From positions 1-64,000 of the forward strand of contig JALEGL010000005.1 in assembly GCA_022763185.1 (NCBI GenBank): DNA of 64,000 nt, read 5' to 3'. Position 1 is the stretch's first letter; every line of letters starts with the position of its first letter. Below are positions 35,704-44,355 of the stretch, in pieces. The notes under the pieces were generated by a model. The model was not told the origin of the DNA. It did no database searches and saw only the letters and a list, made by a program, of their open reading frames with translations. The DNA is from a bacterium (GTDB lineage Bacteria > Bdellovibrionota_G > JALEGL01). The position numbers and the translations under genes were made by a program.

Positions 35704-36639
35704 CTATTTAAGTTTTAGTTTTTTTAAGATAAAAACGCTGTAAAACAAAAAATTAACCAGCTTGTTCAATGCAGCTATCATTATGAAAATAGCCATAATT
35801 TCAGCTTGGGAAACAGCATATATTTTTGCTACATTTGCATATACCCCTAACAAGACAATATCTTGACTTGGTAAGAAAGGAATTCTAGTAAAAATAATTT
35901 TTACGGCTAAAAATGTAAACCATATACTGTATGGTATTTCTGGTAGAACCACCACACATTGTAAAACTGATAAAGAATAAACAATAATTAGCCTAAACAT
36001 GTGAATGAAAAAAACTTTTACTGTTGTGTTACTATCAAAATTGATAATTTTTTTACGAAAAAAAATAAAGCTAAGTAAAATTAATCCTACAAAACCAATA
36101 ATCGATAGCCAGGTCGTTTGACTAATATTAAAAAAGCTTAAAAAACCAATTTGTTCAAAATGCACTAATGTGACCAGAAGAACTAAAGCTGTAATAAATG
36201 ATGAAAATGATGAAATAATATTGTTATCTTTTATGATTCTAAATAATTCTAATTTATTTTTTCCCCAGTGTTTAACACCATAATTGAACAAGTAAGCTTC
36301 GCCTGAATACGAAATTAAATCAAAATTTAAAATTTTCTTGACTAAAAAAACTCTAATCCCTCCCCAAAAAGGAATATTTACAAAACAACTATAAATTAGC
36401 TGTTCCGAGAGTGGTAAGGCAATATAGGTGATTAAAAATAAAATATAAAAGTAAGGTGTTATTGGTAACGATGCCAATACAGATTTCCAACCAATTTTAC
36501 TGATTTCAAAAAAAAGATATATTGATATTGCAACAGTAAAAATTATTTTTAAACTTTTCAGTAAAGTTCCCCCAAAAGGGGTATTCCTAAATTGAGAAAA
36601 TTTTTCAAAATTTTTCTGAATTTTTGTAATATTGATCAT
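35704..36639 (-). CDS. Polytopic membrane protein, possible flippase-like (UPF0104-like)
   Basis: Protein of 311 residues with about seven or eight membrane helices. It resembles the lysylphosphatidylglycerol synthetase transmembrane family, with a RIPFLPSQDIVLLG loop near the C-terminus where that family has its conserved Gly-rich loop, but is more diverged than the gene at 30247. It is 42 bases downstream of the glycosyltransferase-like gene and probably in one unit with it. Substrate unknown. Confidence 0.5.
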   Translation of the reverse strand: MINITKIQKNFEKFSQFRNTPFGGTLLKSLKIIFTVAISIYLFFEISKIGWKSVLASLPITPYFYILFLITYIALPLSEQLIYSCFVNIPFWGGIRVFLVKKILNFDLISYSGEAYLFNYGVKHWGKNKLELFRIIKDNNIISSFSSFITALVLLVTLVHFEQIGFLSFFNISQTTWLSIIGFVGLILLSFIFFRKKIINFDSNTTVKVFFIHMFRLIIVYSLSVLQCVVVLPEIPYSIWFTFLAVKIIFTRIPFLPSQDIVLLGVYANVAKIYAVSQAEIMAIFIMIAALNKLVNFLFYSVFILKKLKLK

Positions 36640-36681
36640 TTCTAAATATTTTTTCGACTAATATTGAATTATCATGTCTTA

Positions 36682-37422
36682 CTATTTCTCCATCAGTTTT
36701 TTATAGTAAGGAAGCATTTTGTTATATACTTTATTAGGACGCATACTTGAAAAGTGCCTACATAATTTTCCACCATTTCGACTCACAACCCAAGTTTCTA
36801 GATAACCTACCATTTTGTTCAGTTCATCTTGATTTAACATTTCAAAGTTTAAAACATTCTGATTTCTAGGAGGAATAGTGGCCAAAGGACTGGTCTGAGC
36901 CCTGTCAATCCACTCTGCAAAAAACGCTTTAACTTTTTCACTGTTTTTCATGACAATAAAACCAGCATTAGGCATTGTTCTTTTTTTAAGTTTCCATGCA
37001 GCAGAAAAATTATGCGGGAAATAAAAGTATTTAAGTTTATGTGACCCATCTTTTTGAAATAAAATTTCTATATGATCATACATGAATTCATCTAGCAAGC
37101 TCTCTATTGAAACATCTAAGGATGTAGGGATAGTATCAGCATCTACTAAAACAATAGTATCTGCGTTGGATTGATTTATATGGACTTTAACACTGTTAAT
37201 TTTTGACCAAGCAATATGTAAGTTGTCATAATAAGGCTCTTTGTAATGAAAAAAATTATACCCATAATTGGCTGCATATTTTTTCCATCCTTTGATAGAT
37301 AAATCTGTGTAAATTTTCAAATTATCTGTTGCAAACATGATAATATCTGTGGTCATATTTGGCTTGTATGCTTTTTGATTGAATATTGCAAACTCAAGAT
37401 TAAAGTTTATTATTCTATTCAC
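36682..37422 (-). CDS. Glycosyltransferase-like protein (GT34/GMA12-type)
   Basis: Protein of 246 residues with a DxD-type VLVDADTIP motif at about residue 90 (metal and nucleotide-sugar binding), preceded by a YYDNLHIAWSKI segment, as in GMA12/MNN10-like galactosyl or mannosyl transferases. MPNAGFIVMKNS follows at about 150. The start is GTG at 37422; an ATG at 37356 (Met-Thr-Thr-Asp-Ile-Ile) is an alternative and would match the family N-terminus. It precedes the membrane protein at 35704 in the same direction. Donor and acceptor are not known. Confidence 0.6.
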   Translation of the reverse strand: MNRIINFNLEFAIFNQKAYKPNMTTDIIMFATDNLKIYTDLSIKGWKKYAANYGYNFFHYKEPYYDNLHIAWSKINSVKVHINQSNADTIVLVDADTIPTSLDVSIESLLDEFMYDHIEILFQKDGSHKLKYFYFPHNFSAAWKLKKRTMPNAGFIVMKNSEKVKAFFAEWIDRAQTSPLATIPPRNQNVLNFEMLNQDELNKMVGYLETWVVSRNGGKLCRHFSSMRPNKVYNKMLPYYKKLMEK

Positions 37423-37848
37423 ATATTTCGTATCAACTGAACGACTTAGTTATGTATTCTTAGAAAGCTGTGCTTAAAGCTTTTTAGCTTACAATAATTG
37501 TCTACCTACTCCTTAAAACAAAACCTATTATTTGCACAAAAAGTGAAAAAATAGATTTACTGTATGAATATCTATATTGCCCTCGATACTATAATTTTTT
37601 AAACTTGTTTTGCTACAACAAAAAATCTGGACTCTCACAAGTATCAAAAGTTATTTTACATTGGCAAAAAAACCATTAAAAAAGCTTTTATCTTGACTTT
37701 TTATTTTCATAATTTAATTAATGCAAAAAGCTTCCCAATTATCAGAGATTTGCCACCGATTGTTTATAAAAATATGTGCCGTCTTAATCGAATCCATACA
37801 TTTTCTTGACAGGCATCAATATAAACAAATAGAAGAAAATATTTCAGA
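37423..37848. other. 426-base intergenic region upstream of fkbM-like gene
   Basis: Strongly AT-rich spacer between divergent genes. A TTGACT hexamer at 37693-37698 followed after 16 bases by TAATTA is the best sigma70-like pair on the plus strand. A TTGACA at 37806-37811 lacks a -10 at the right distance. One 43-codon frame runs into the fkbM start (listed separately at 37721). I see no repeat or RNA structure. Confidence 0.4.
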
Positions 37849-37852
37849 ATGA
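37721..37852 (+). CDS. Possible 43-residue peptide coupled to the FkbM methyltransferase gene
   Basis: ATG at 37721, stop TGA at 37850-37852 overlapping the downstream ATG as ATGA. The peptide starts MQKASQLSEICHRLFIKIC and ends in a charged DRHQYKQIEENISE. Overlap with the next gene and a stop-free run of this length in AT-rich DNA are mild support. No ribosome site is obvious and the best promoter overlaps its start, so it may be a leader or chance. Confidence 0.28.
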   Translation: MQKASQLSEICHRLFIKICAVLIESIHFLDRHQYKQIEENISE

Positions 37853-38643
37853 AAAAAATTTTAACTTTGACTTTATTAAAAAAATTTTACCAAAAAGGTA
37901 TTGTATTTCCTTTGAGCTGGTTATTTTGGAAAGCTAAGTTTTTATTATTCACTCTATTTAAAATAAAAAAAATAACTTCAAAATATAAAGTTAAACTTTA
38001 TTCAAATTACTCAGATTCAACTTTTCATTACTATTTCTGTGGTAGCTATGGAGTTTTTCTAAGTGATTTATTAAGCTCTATAGACAAAAAGTTTTCATTT
38101 ATAGACGTCGGCGCAAATCAAGGTTTGTATTCAATACTTTCAGCAAAAAATCCTCAATGCAAAAAGGTAGTGGCTTTTGAGCCTGTTGATCAAACATTTC
38201 ATTATTTAAATAAGAACATTTTACTCAATAATGTTGAGCAAAAGTGTTTCACCTACAATAAAGCCGTTGATAAAGCTCCTGGAACAAAAAATATATACTA
38301 TGACTCATCCCATACTGGTGTTGCATCACTTGCTATAACAAATAACTCTAAAGGCTCACCAAAAAAAATTGAAACAATCAACTTTAATTTTCTCAATCAA
38401 GCCTTTTCTGACTTGTATGAAAATATATATCTAAAAGTTGATGTTGAAGGTCATGAGCTGACCGTTTTGCAGGAAATATTCAAAACAGACAAGTCATACC
38501 TGATACAAGGGATTTTTTATGAAGTAGATACAAGGTGGGTTGATCCTACAAAATTAAAAAAACTACTTAGTACCAATGGCTTTTCAAATTTTCAAAAAAT
38601 TGGAAACTCCAATTCACACTATGATGTATTCGCCACGAAATGA
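37849..38643 (+). CDS. FkbM-family SAM-dependent methyltransferase
   Basis: Protein of 264 residues. Motif I FIDVGANQGLYS (about 84-95) and the acidic motif II VVAFEPV (about 107-113) bind S-adenosylmethionine; KVDVEGHE (about 197-204) is the FkbM motif that follows. The family O-methylates sugars or polyketides, and in this region a polysaccharide or glycolipid is the likely acceptor. The hydrophobic N-terminus (residues 15-45) suggests membrane association. A hairpin directly after the stop could end the transcript. Confidence 0.8.
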   Translation: MKKILTLTLLKKFYQKGIVFPLSWLFWKAKFLLFTLFKIKKITSKYKVKLYSNYSDSTFHYYFCGSYGVFLSDLLSSIDKKFSFIDVGANQGLYSILSAKNPQCKKVVAFEPVDQTFHYLNKNILLNNVEQKCFTYNKAVDKAPGTKNIYYDSSHTGVASLAITNNSKGSPKKIETINFNFLNQAFSDLYENIYLKVDVEGHELTVLQEIFKTDKSYLIQGIFYEVDTRWVDPTKLKKLLSTNGFSNFQKIGNSNSHYDVFATK

Positions 38644-38647
38644 ACAA

Positions 38648-38672
38648 TAAATTCAATTGAAAATTGAATTTA
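38648..38672 (+). terminator. AT-rich perfect hairpin after the FkbM gene
   Basis: Two 11-base arms (38648-38658 and 38662-38672) around a GAA loop, starting four bases after the fkbM stop. The stem is nearly all A/T and no T-run follows, so it may protect the mRNA end and not terminate. Confidence 0.4.
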
Positions 38673-38904
38673 TAATGTTAAATTATTCTAGAAAACTATG
38701 ATTTTTCATTAATTATTTCACAACAATAAAATACTTCACCTAACCATTTAAATTAATACCTCAAATTAATTTTTCTAAATAAAATATAACTCAGAAAATA
38801 TTTGATCAACTTCTCTTTATTGATGCTTTTAAAACAAAACTAATAATTCTCATCTTATAAATTATCCTCTAAAAACTTAGTTTTTATGATAAATGTGAGC
38901 CAGT

Positions 38905-40617
38905 GTGTTTATTCGACTCTATAAAAATAAATCTAGTCTAAGCTCTTCTTTTGCCAGGAATATATTTATTACCCTATTTGCTTTTATCACAAGCGCATAT
39001 AGCCAAAATAACCCTACAAACAACTTCTCAAAAATCACTATTTATGAGACTTCGGCTGAAACAGCAGGTAAACATAAGTTTATCCTAGACGCACGTCAGA
39101 GGATTTATAATAATATTTCAAAAGTTGATGGTAAAGATACCCCTTTTTTTTTAGGTGCATCTATTACTTATGGCTTAAGTCAAAAAACAGACTTTCAATT
39201 GGGTGCGCAGGTATTTGATAGCTCATACCTGACAGACCTTGATGGGCGCATTAATAATGGCAATTATGAGTTCACCGTAGGGCTAAAACATAATTTTTTT
39301 ACCGATATAAGCCGTCAGCACAAAGTCAGTGCTGGTTTTTGGCTTTCTGGCTATCAACGCGGGGCCACCTTTTTTTCTTTACCCCAGACTATTGTTGATG
39401 GGACCGGCATTATCCCCAAAATCAGTGTCCACTATTCATGGTTGAAAAAGCATTTAAGCTTTTCAGTAGCACCCACCCTTGTTTTGTATAAAAAAAACAG
39501 CGCCAGCTTCTTACCCAGCAACCCTTATAACTTTAAAGCTTTTGGCCCTTTATTTGGTCTAAGCTCTGCAGTCAACTTTAACATTCACAAAAAACTTGGT
39601 CTTTGGTTTAATGTTTTTCAACCCATACAGGGAAGCAATAGCCTCAACTTTAACCCTCATGAACCTAAAAAATCTTTGCGTTACGACTTGGGTTTGCAGT
39701 ATCGAATCAATTCCCAGGTCAGCACAGACATTTTTTTAAGCAATGGCTTAGGCAATGTTGGCGCTTTGAGCCCTTTGGCTGAGTCGCGCATCAATGGCTT
39801 GGGCTTAGGGCTGACGGTATACCCTGATTTTCAAAAAAACCAGCTTAATCAAGCGCCCTTCTTTAAAACCCATCTTTTTTCAGTTACTTCCAGTATAGCC
39901 AGCAATTCAAGCTACCTCATGATAGATCAGCAGTTTGTTCAAGATTTGAGCATTTTCACCTACATCAACTATGTTTTTGGGCAAACCGATGAGTCAGAGC
40001 AGGGTGTTGGCGGCAAACTAACACTGTTTAAATTGACTGACCGTCGGCGTAGAGCACTGCAAATTAGTCTTATGCCAACCATGGCTAGAGGCAATAATTT
40101 GCTTGAAAACTTTAGACAAGGCAACAGAGAACTCTTTATGCTAAGCCCAGTTAAAAAAACAATTCCCTTTATATTAAGTGGTGACAATGACAACCCCGGA
40201 GACTTAAAAACCTTATGGATCATATCAAGTGCAATGCCTATAGATATTAACCTTTTAAACCGTAGTCATATTCAAATTGCACCTGCTGCAGCTTATGTTC
40301 AACGGCGTGGATTGGTTTTTTATGGCTTACAAAATGCTTTAGACTACTTTTTTATAGAAAATACTGCTATATTCTTTTCCAATACCATTGATTTCTCAAA
40401 CAGTGAGAACGCCTTTGTTGGCTCTTCGCTAAAAAAGAAACTACCGATGGAGTTTGGTATAAAGAGAAATTTTATGTTTTCTAACCATACTCCTTTACAA
40501 AAGCTAAGTGCTTCTGTTTTTATTGGTAATACTTTGGGACCAACGACTTGGAATAGATTTAGAGTCAATGCAGAAAACAGGTTCTCTTTTGGACTAAGAT
40601 TGAAAGCTAATTTTTAA
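38905..40617 (+). CDS. Large outer-membrane beta-barrel protein
   Basis: Protein of 570 residues. Start GTG at 38905; signal peptide to about AYSQ (residue 33). The rest is alternating strand pattern with aromatic ends and a terminal LKANF (C-terminal Phe). A first barrel segment (about 50-300) of repeating Gly/aromatic strands is followed by a second stretch with LLENFRQGNRELFMLSP. The gene is six bases before the MMPL transporter and so probably works with it. Family unknown; it may be a surface channel or autotransporter-like barrel for exported lipid or polymer. Confidence 0.6.
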   Translation: MFIRLYKNKSSLSSSFARNIFITLFAFITSAYSQNNPTNNFSKITIYETSAETAGKHKFILDARQRIYNNISKVDGKDTPFFLGASITYGLSQKTDFQLGAQVFDSSYLTDLDGRINNGNYEFTVGLKHNFFTDISRQHKVSAGFWLSGYQRGATFFSLPQTIVDGTGIIPKISVHYSWLKKHLSFSVAPTLVLYKKNSASFLPSNPYNFKAFGPLFGLSSAVNFNIHKKLGLWFNVFQPIQGSNSLNFNPHEPKKSLRYDLGLQYRINSQVSTDIFLSNGLGNVGALSPLAESRINGLGLGLTVYPDFQKNQLNQAPFFKTHLFSVTSSIASNSSYLMIDQQFVQDLSIFTYINYVFGQTDESEQGVGGKLTLFKLTDRRRRALQISLMPTMARGNNLLENFRQGNRELFMLSPVKKTIPFILSGDNDNPGDLKTLWIISSAMPIDINLLNRSHIQIAPAAAYVQRRGLVFYGLQNALDYFFIENTAIFFSNTIDFSNSENAFVGSSLKKKLPMEFGIKRNFMFSNHTPLQKLSASVFIGNTLGPTTWNRFRVNAENRFSFGLRLKANF

Positions 40618-40622
40618 CTGTC

Positions 40623-43073
40623 ATGATTTACAAAACAATTATAAACCAACTCTATAAGAAAAAAATTCTAAAATACATTTTAAGGCATCCTATAAAATAT
40701 AGTGTCTGGCTCATGCTATGTTTAGTGCCAAGTTTAATTTTAGTTCAAAAACTTAAAATTAACAGCGATTTTAAATTTTTACTCCCCCAAGACAAACCAA
40801 GTGTTCTGGCTATGAACCTTTTAAAAACACGTAGACAAGAAAGTACGCAGCTTTTATCGATTATTCTTGAAAGCGATGATAAAGATCTCATTGTTAACAC
40901 TATTGATACTTTAGTTCCTCAACTACAAAAAATAAACAAAACATTCATCAAAAAAGTTAACTATACCATATCGGATGCAAAAGACTTTTATGAAAACAAC
41001 AAGTATCTTTACCTTGAGCTAGAAGACATAAAAACCATTCGTCAACGACTTAAAGCAAAAATCAAACATGAAAAACTTAAAAATAACCCTTTGTTCTTTG
41101 ATATAGAAGATAAAAAAGTTGAATTTGATATTTCAGATATTGAAGAAAAGTACAAAAACAAAGATTCACAACAAAACAAATACTCCCCAGACCAGTTTTA
41201 CAAAGGCTACTTTTTCTCTAAACAGCAAGACTATGCCATTATCATTGTTCAACCTGGCACTGCAATTAGCGGTATTGCCGGCAATGAACGCTTAATTAAA
41301 AAAGTAAAGCAAACCATAGAGCAAACCTTTCCCAAAGCAAAACGTCAAAACATAAACATTGAGCTGTCCGGCTCGCTTTATGAAACTGTCTATGAATATA
41401 AAACTCTTATTCAAGACATGCTTTCTACTCTCATTTTATGCTTGTCTTTGGTGTTTTTAATTTTATTTTTTTATTTTTTAAATTTTCGGATTGTCTTATT
41501 TTTAGTTGTTCCTTTGATATACTCTGTTTTAACTCTGATGGGAATTGCCTATTTTTGTTTTGATTATTTAACCTCTATCACTGTTTTTCTTATGAGCATT
41601 ATTGTGGGTAATGGTGTTAATACAGGTATTTTGTTGTTATCAGCTTACTTCACTTTTTCTAAAGAGCATCAATCAAAATACAAAGCCTTTTTAAAAGCCA
41701 CCGACAAAACTGTTTTTTCTACATTTTTTTCTGCCATCACCACCTCTTTGGCATTTTTATGTTTGTACTTTTCAGAAATCAATAGCTTACGACAGTTTGG
41801 TGTGGTTGGCTCAATCGGTATTTTTCTAGCTTGGATAGCCAACTTTATGATTTTACCTTTATTTATATTCAACAGTCCCGTTAGAAACATTCAAGGTAAA
41901 GTAAGAACTTTTTTCACCGGCATTGCCCACACCATCAGCGAGACCTTCGCTAGCTTTATTCAAAAAAGCTACCCTGCGCTTGCCCTACTGTTAACGCTTT
42001 TTCTTTTGTCAACCATCATTCCCATTACCAACTATATACCCAACTCATTAGAATATGATTTTTCAAAATTAAGAAATAAAGTCAGCAACCCAGTTTTCAA
42101 AAAAGCCAACAATATATTTAAAGAAGTTAATCCAAGCGTTGTACTTTTTGATCAAGATAATAAGGCTTTTTGCGATGATATAAGCAAAACCATTGATAAA
42201 AATGACCCCGACAATTTGCTCGACAGATGTGAAACAGTTTACTCTTTTCTTCCAGAGCAACAGGATCAAAAACTAACAGAGCTTAATAAAATAAAATCTT
42301 TACTCAATGATAAATCAATTAACTTTTTAAATAAAAGTGAAAAAAAAGACCTTGTTGAAATTAAAAAAAATCTAGCAAAGCTTGAAAAAATTTCAGCTGC
42401 CAATTTGCCAGAGTTAATCAAAAATAAATTTAAAGAAAATGAAACAACATACAATACCATTGCCTATCTTTATCCTGTTCGATCAAAATTAGCGCATAAT
42501 TCAAAAAATCTTGTTTTATACACTCAAGATATTCAACAAAGAACCGCTAAAGTTGGGAATGCCGTTGTTGCAGGGCAAAGCTTCATTCTTGCGGATCTTA
42601 TAGCCGCTATCAAAAAAGATGCCCCTAAAACTACACTCTTGTCTTTACTGATCATTTTATTGATTATCATCGTTTTTTTACCTCGGCATCTCATGCTGTA
42701 TATGACCATTTCAGTTTTTTCATCGTTTCTTCTCATGCTCTTTGCCCAAGTAATTTTCAATATTAAATTTAACTTTATTAACTTTGTTGCTCTTCCTATT
42801 AGTTTTGGAATTGGTATTGACTATGCTATTAATTTTTTCTATCAACTCTCTAAACGGCAATCTAATTTAGCACACATCATTCAAAATACTGGCTCTGCCA
42901 TCATTGTCTGTTCAATGACAACTGTCGTTAGCTACCTATCTTTAATTAGTGCCAATAGCCAAGCTTTGGCCTCTTTTGGTAAACTGGCTTTAATTGGAGA
43001 GTTTTCCAGCTTGTTTGTTGTTTTTATTGCTTTACCCTCGTACTATTTTCTCATGACAAAGAAAAAACAATAG
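40623..43073 (+). CDS. RND/MMPL-family exporter
   Basis: Protein of 816 residues with the duplicated MMPL layout: a helix, a periplasmic loop, then five or so helices, twice. The first bundle contains IIVGNGVNTGILLLSAYF in helix 4, and the second has SFGIGIDYAINFFY. The second keeps the Gly-x-x-x-Asp-Tyr pattern of the proton relay; in the first, Asp is replaced by Asn-Thr. The HpnN branch of this family transports hopanoids and related lipids between membranes, so a lipid cargo is plausible. Co-transcribed with the beta-barrel gene 6 bases upstream. Confidence 0.8.
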   Translation: MIYKTIINQLYKKKILKYILRHPIKYSVWLMLCLVPSLILVQKLKINSDFKFLLPQDKPSVLAMNLLKTRRQESTQLLSIILESDDKDLIVNTIDTLVPQLQKINKTFIKKVNYTISDAKDFYENNKYLYLELEDIKTIRQRLKAKIKHEKLKNNPLFFDIEDKKVEFDISDIEEKYKNKDSQQNKYSPDQFYKGYFFSKQQDYAIIIVQPGTAISGIAGNERLIKKVKQTIEQTFPKAKRQNINIELSGSLYETVYEYKTLIQDMLSTLILCLSLVFLILFFYFLNFRIVLFLVVPLIYSVLTLMGIAYFCFDYLTSITVFLMSIIVGNGVNTGILLLSAYFTFSKEHQSKYKAFLKATDKTVFSTFFSAITTSLAFLCLYFSEINSLRQFGVVGSIGIFLAWIANFMILPLFIFNSPVRNIQGKVRTFFTGIAHTISETFASFIQKSYPALALLLTLFLLSTIIPITNYIPNSLEYDFSKLRNKVSNPVFKKANNIFKEVNPSVVLFDQDNKAFCDDISKTIDKNDPDNLLDRCETVYSFLPEQQDQKLTELNKIKSLLNDKSINFLNKSEKKDLVEIKKNLAKLEKISAANLPELIKNKFKENETTYNTIAYLYPVRSKLAHNSKNLVLYTQDIQQRTAKVGNAVVAGQSFILADLIAAIKKDAPKTTLLSLLIILLIIIVFLPRHLMLYMTISVFSSFLLMLFAQVIFNIKFNFINFVALPISFGIGIDYAINFFYQLSKRQSNLAHIIQNTGSAIIVCSMTTVVSYLSLISANSQALASFGKLALIGEFSSLFVVFIALPSYYFLMTKKKQ

Positions 43074-43111
43074 CCAAGCGTCTGCTTCACCTCAAATAAG
43101 GTAAAAAAAAT

Positions 43112-44275
43112 TTAGCTCTTGATTATCTTTTTAAAAACGTCCACATATTCAGAGGCCATATCTTGCCAAGATGAACAATGTTCATCAGTAAATTTTTTAT
43201 AGTGTCGTGCTAGTGTTTCTCTTTGCTGATCATCTTTTAATAATTCAACAACTCTTGTTTTCCATTCATCAATATCTTTTGACATTAACAACTCACCATT
43301 TTTTTTATGGCTAATTGCTGAAGGAATCCCATCAACATTGGCTGCTAGACATATTGTTTTAGATGATGACGCTTCTAAAGTCACTAAGCCAAAACCTTCA
43401 TAGTCCCCATGCACTTTTATATTAGGCATCACAAATAAATCTGCATACTGCAGAAGTATTTTAAGCTCTTTATTAGAAAGATTGCTCAAACGGATAATAT
43501 TAGGATTATTTTTTTGTAAGTCTTTTATGTTTAAATCATCGGTTGGAACACCAAGAAGAAATATTTTTTGAATCAATTTTTTAAGAACAGGAATATTCAG
43601 TAAAGTTTTGTATAATTTTGGTTTTTCTAGCTTTGGCCCCACAATCACATAAGCTATAGAGCTGTCTAAAGATGGAACAATATTTTTTCCAAACCACGAA
43701 AAACCTTTGCGTACGACTGGTCTACCAATAGACAAAATCACTTTTTTATATTGCTTTAAACCAAACTTTTCTATCGTTTCATTAATATCTTCTTTAGAGA
43801 ACTTTTGAATGGGTTCTAGAGAAACGCCGTTTTTGACTGGAAATATTTTTTCTTCCACAACTCCACGTTTCATCAACTCTTCCCCAGTTTGAAAACTAAC
43901 TGGAATAACCGCACTTAATTTTTTTAAATTATTCTTAAGCCAGCGTTGGTAGAAGGTATTGGGATAAACAACATCAAGACCATGTACGGTGACCACAATA
44001 GGAGTGGTTATTTTTTTCAAAACAGGAGTAAGAAACAACAGCATGATGAGATCATTGATATAGATCAACTCTATATCCGGATGACGCTTTAATAAACCCA
44101 GTACTTTTTTTCCAGCTGTCAAAAAGAACCATAGCTTGCTACCTACACTTTGATAAATATGTTTGTGAACAGTATGCTCTTTTTCTAAGCGTGAAACCAA
44201 CTCGTAACATTGTTTTTGCATGCCTCCTGTAGAAGGTGGGTACTGATGCGCAAGCACTAAGATTTCCATGCTCAT
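43112..44275 (-). CDS. Glycosyltransferase family 4 enzyme
   Basis: GT-B retaining glycosyltransferase of 387 residues. N-terminal LAHQYPPSTGGMQ loop at about 7-19, and the C-terminal nucleotide-sugar motif EGFGLVTLE with the E-x7-E pair at about 295-303, followed by AANVDGIP. Two Met codons open the frame; Met3 may be the start. Separated from manC by 80 bases, same direction. Acceptor unknown; the manC gene upstream suggests GDP-mannose as donor. Confidence 0.85.
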   Translation of the reverse strand: MSMEILVLAHQYPPSTGGMQKQCYELVSRLEKEHTVHKHIYQSVGSKLWFFLTAGKKVLGLLKRHPDIELIYINDLIMLLFLTPVLKKITTPIVVTVHGLDVVYPNTFYQRWLKNNLKKLSAVIPVSFQTGEELMKRGVVEEKIFPVKNGVSLEPIQKFSKEDINETIEKFGLKQYKKVILSIGRPVVRKGFSWFGKNIVPSLDSSIAYVIVGPKLEKPKLYKTLLNIPVLKKLIQKIFLLGVPTDDLNIKDLQKNNPNIIRLSNLSNKELKILLQYADLFVMPNIKVHGDYEGFGLVTLEASSSKTICLAANVDGIPSAISHKKNGELLMSKDIDEWKTRVVELLKDDQQRETLARHYKKFTDEHCSSWQDMASEYVDVFKKIIKS

Positions 44276-44355
44276 GTGCTTATCATAAATAAAAATGTTG
44301 TCCCAGATCTTCTTACGACCAGGAGCACAAACAAAAAATAAGTTTAATCTTACAT

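Noticed and set aside
37806-37811. TTGACA as a -35 of the fkbM gene
   Set aside because: No -10-like sequence at 16-18 bases; the earlier TTGACT has a better partner.
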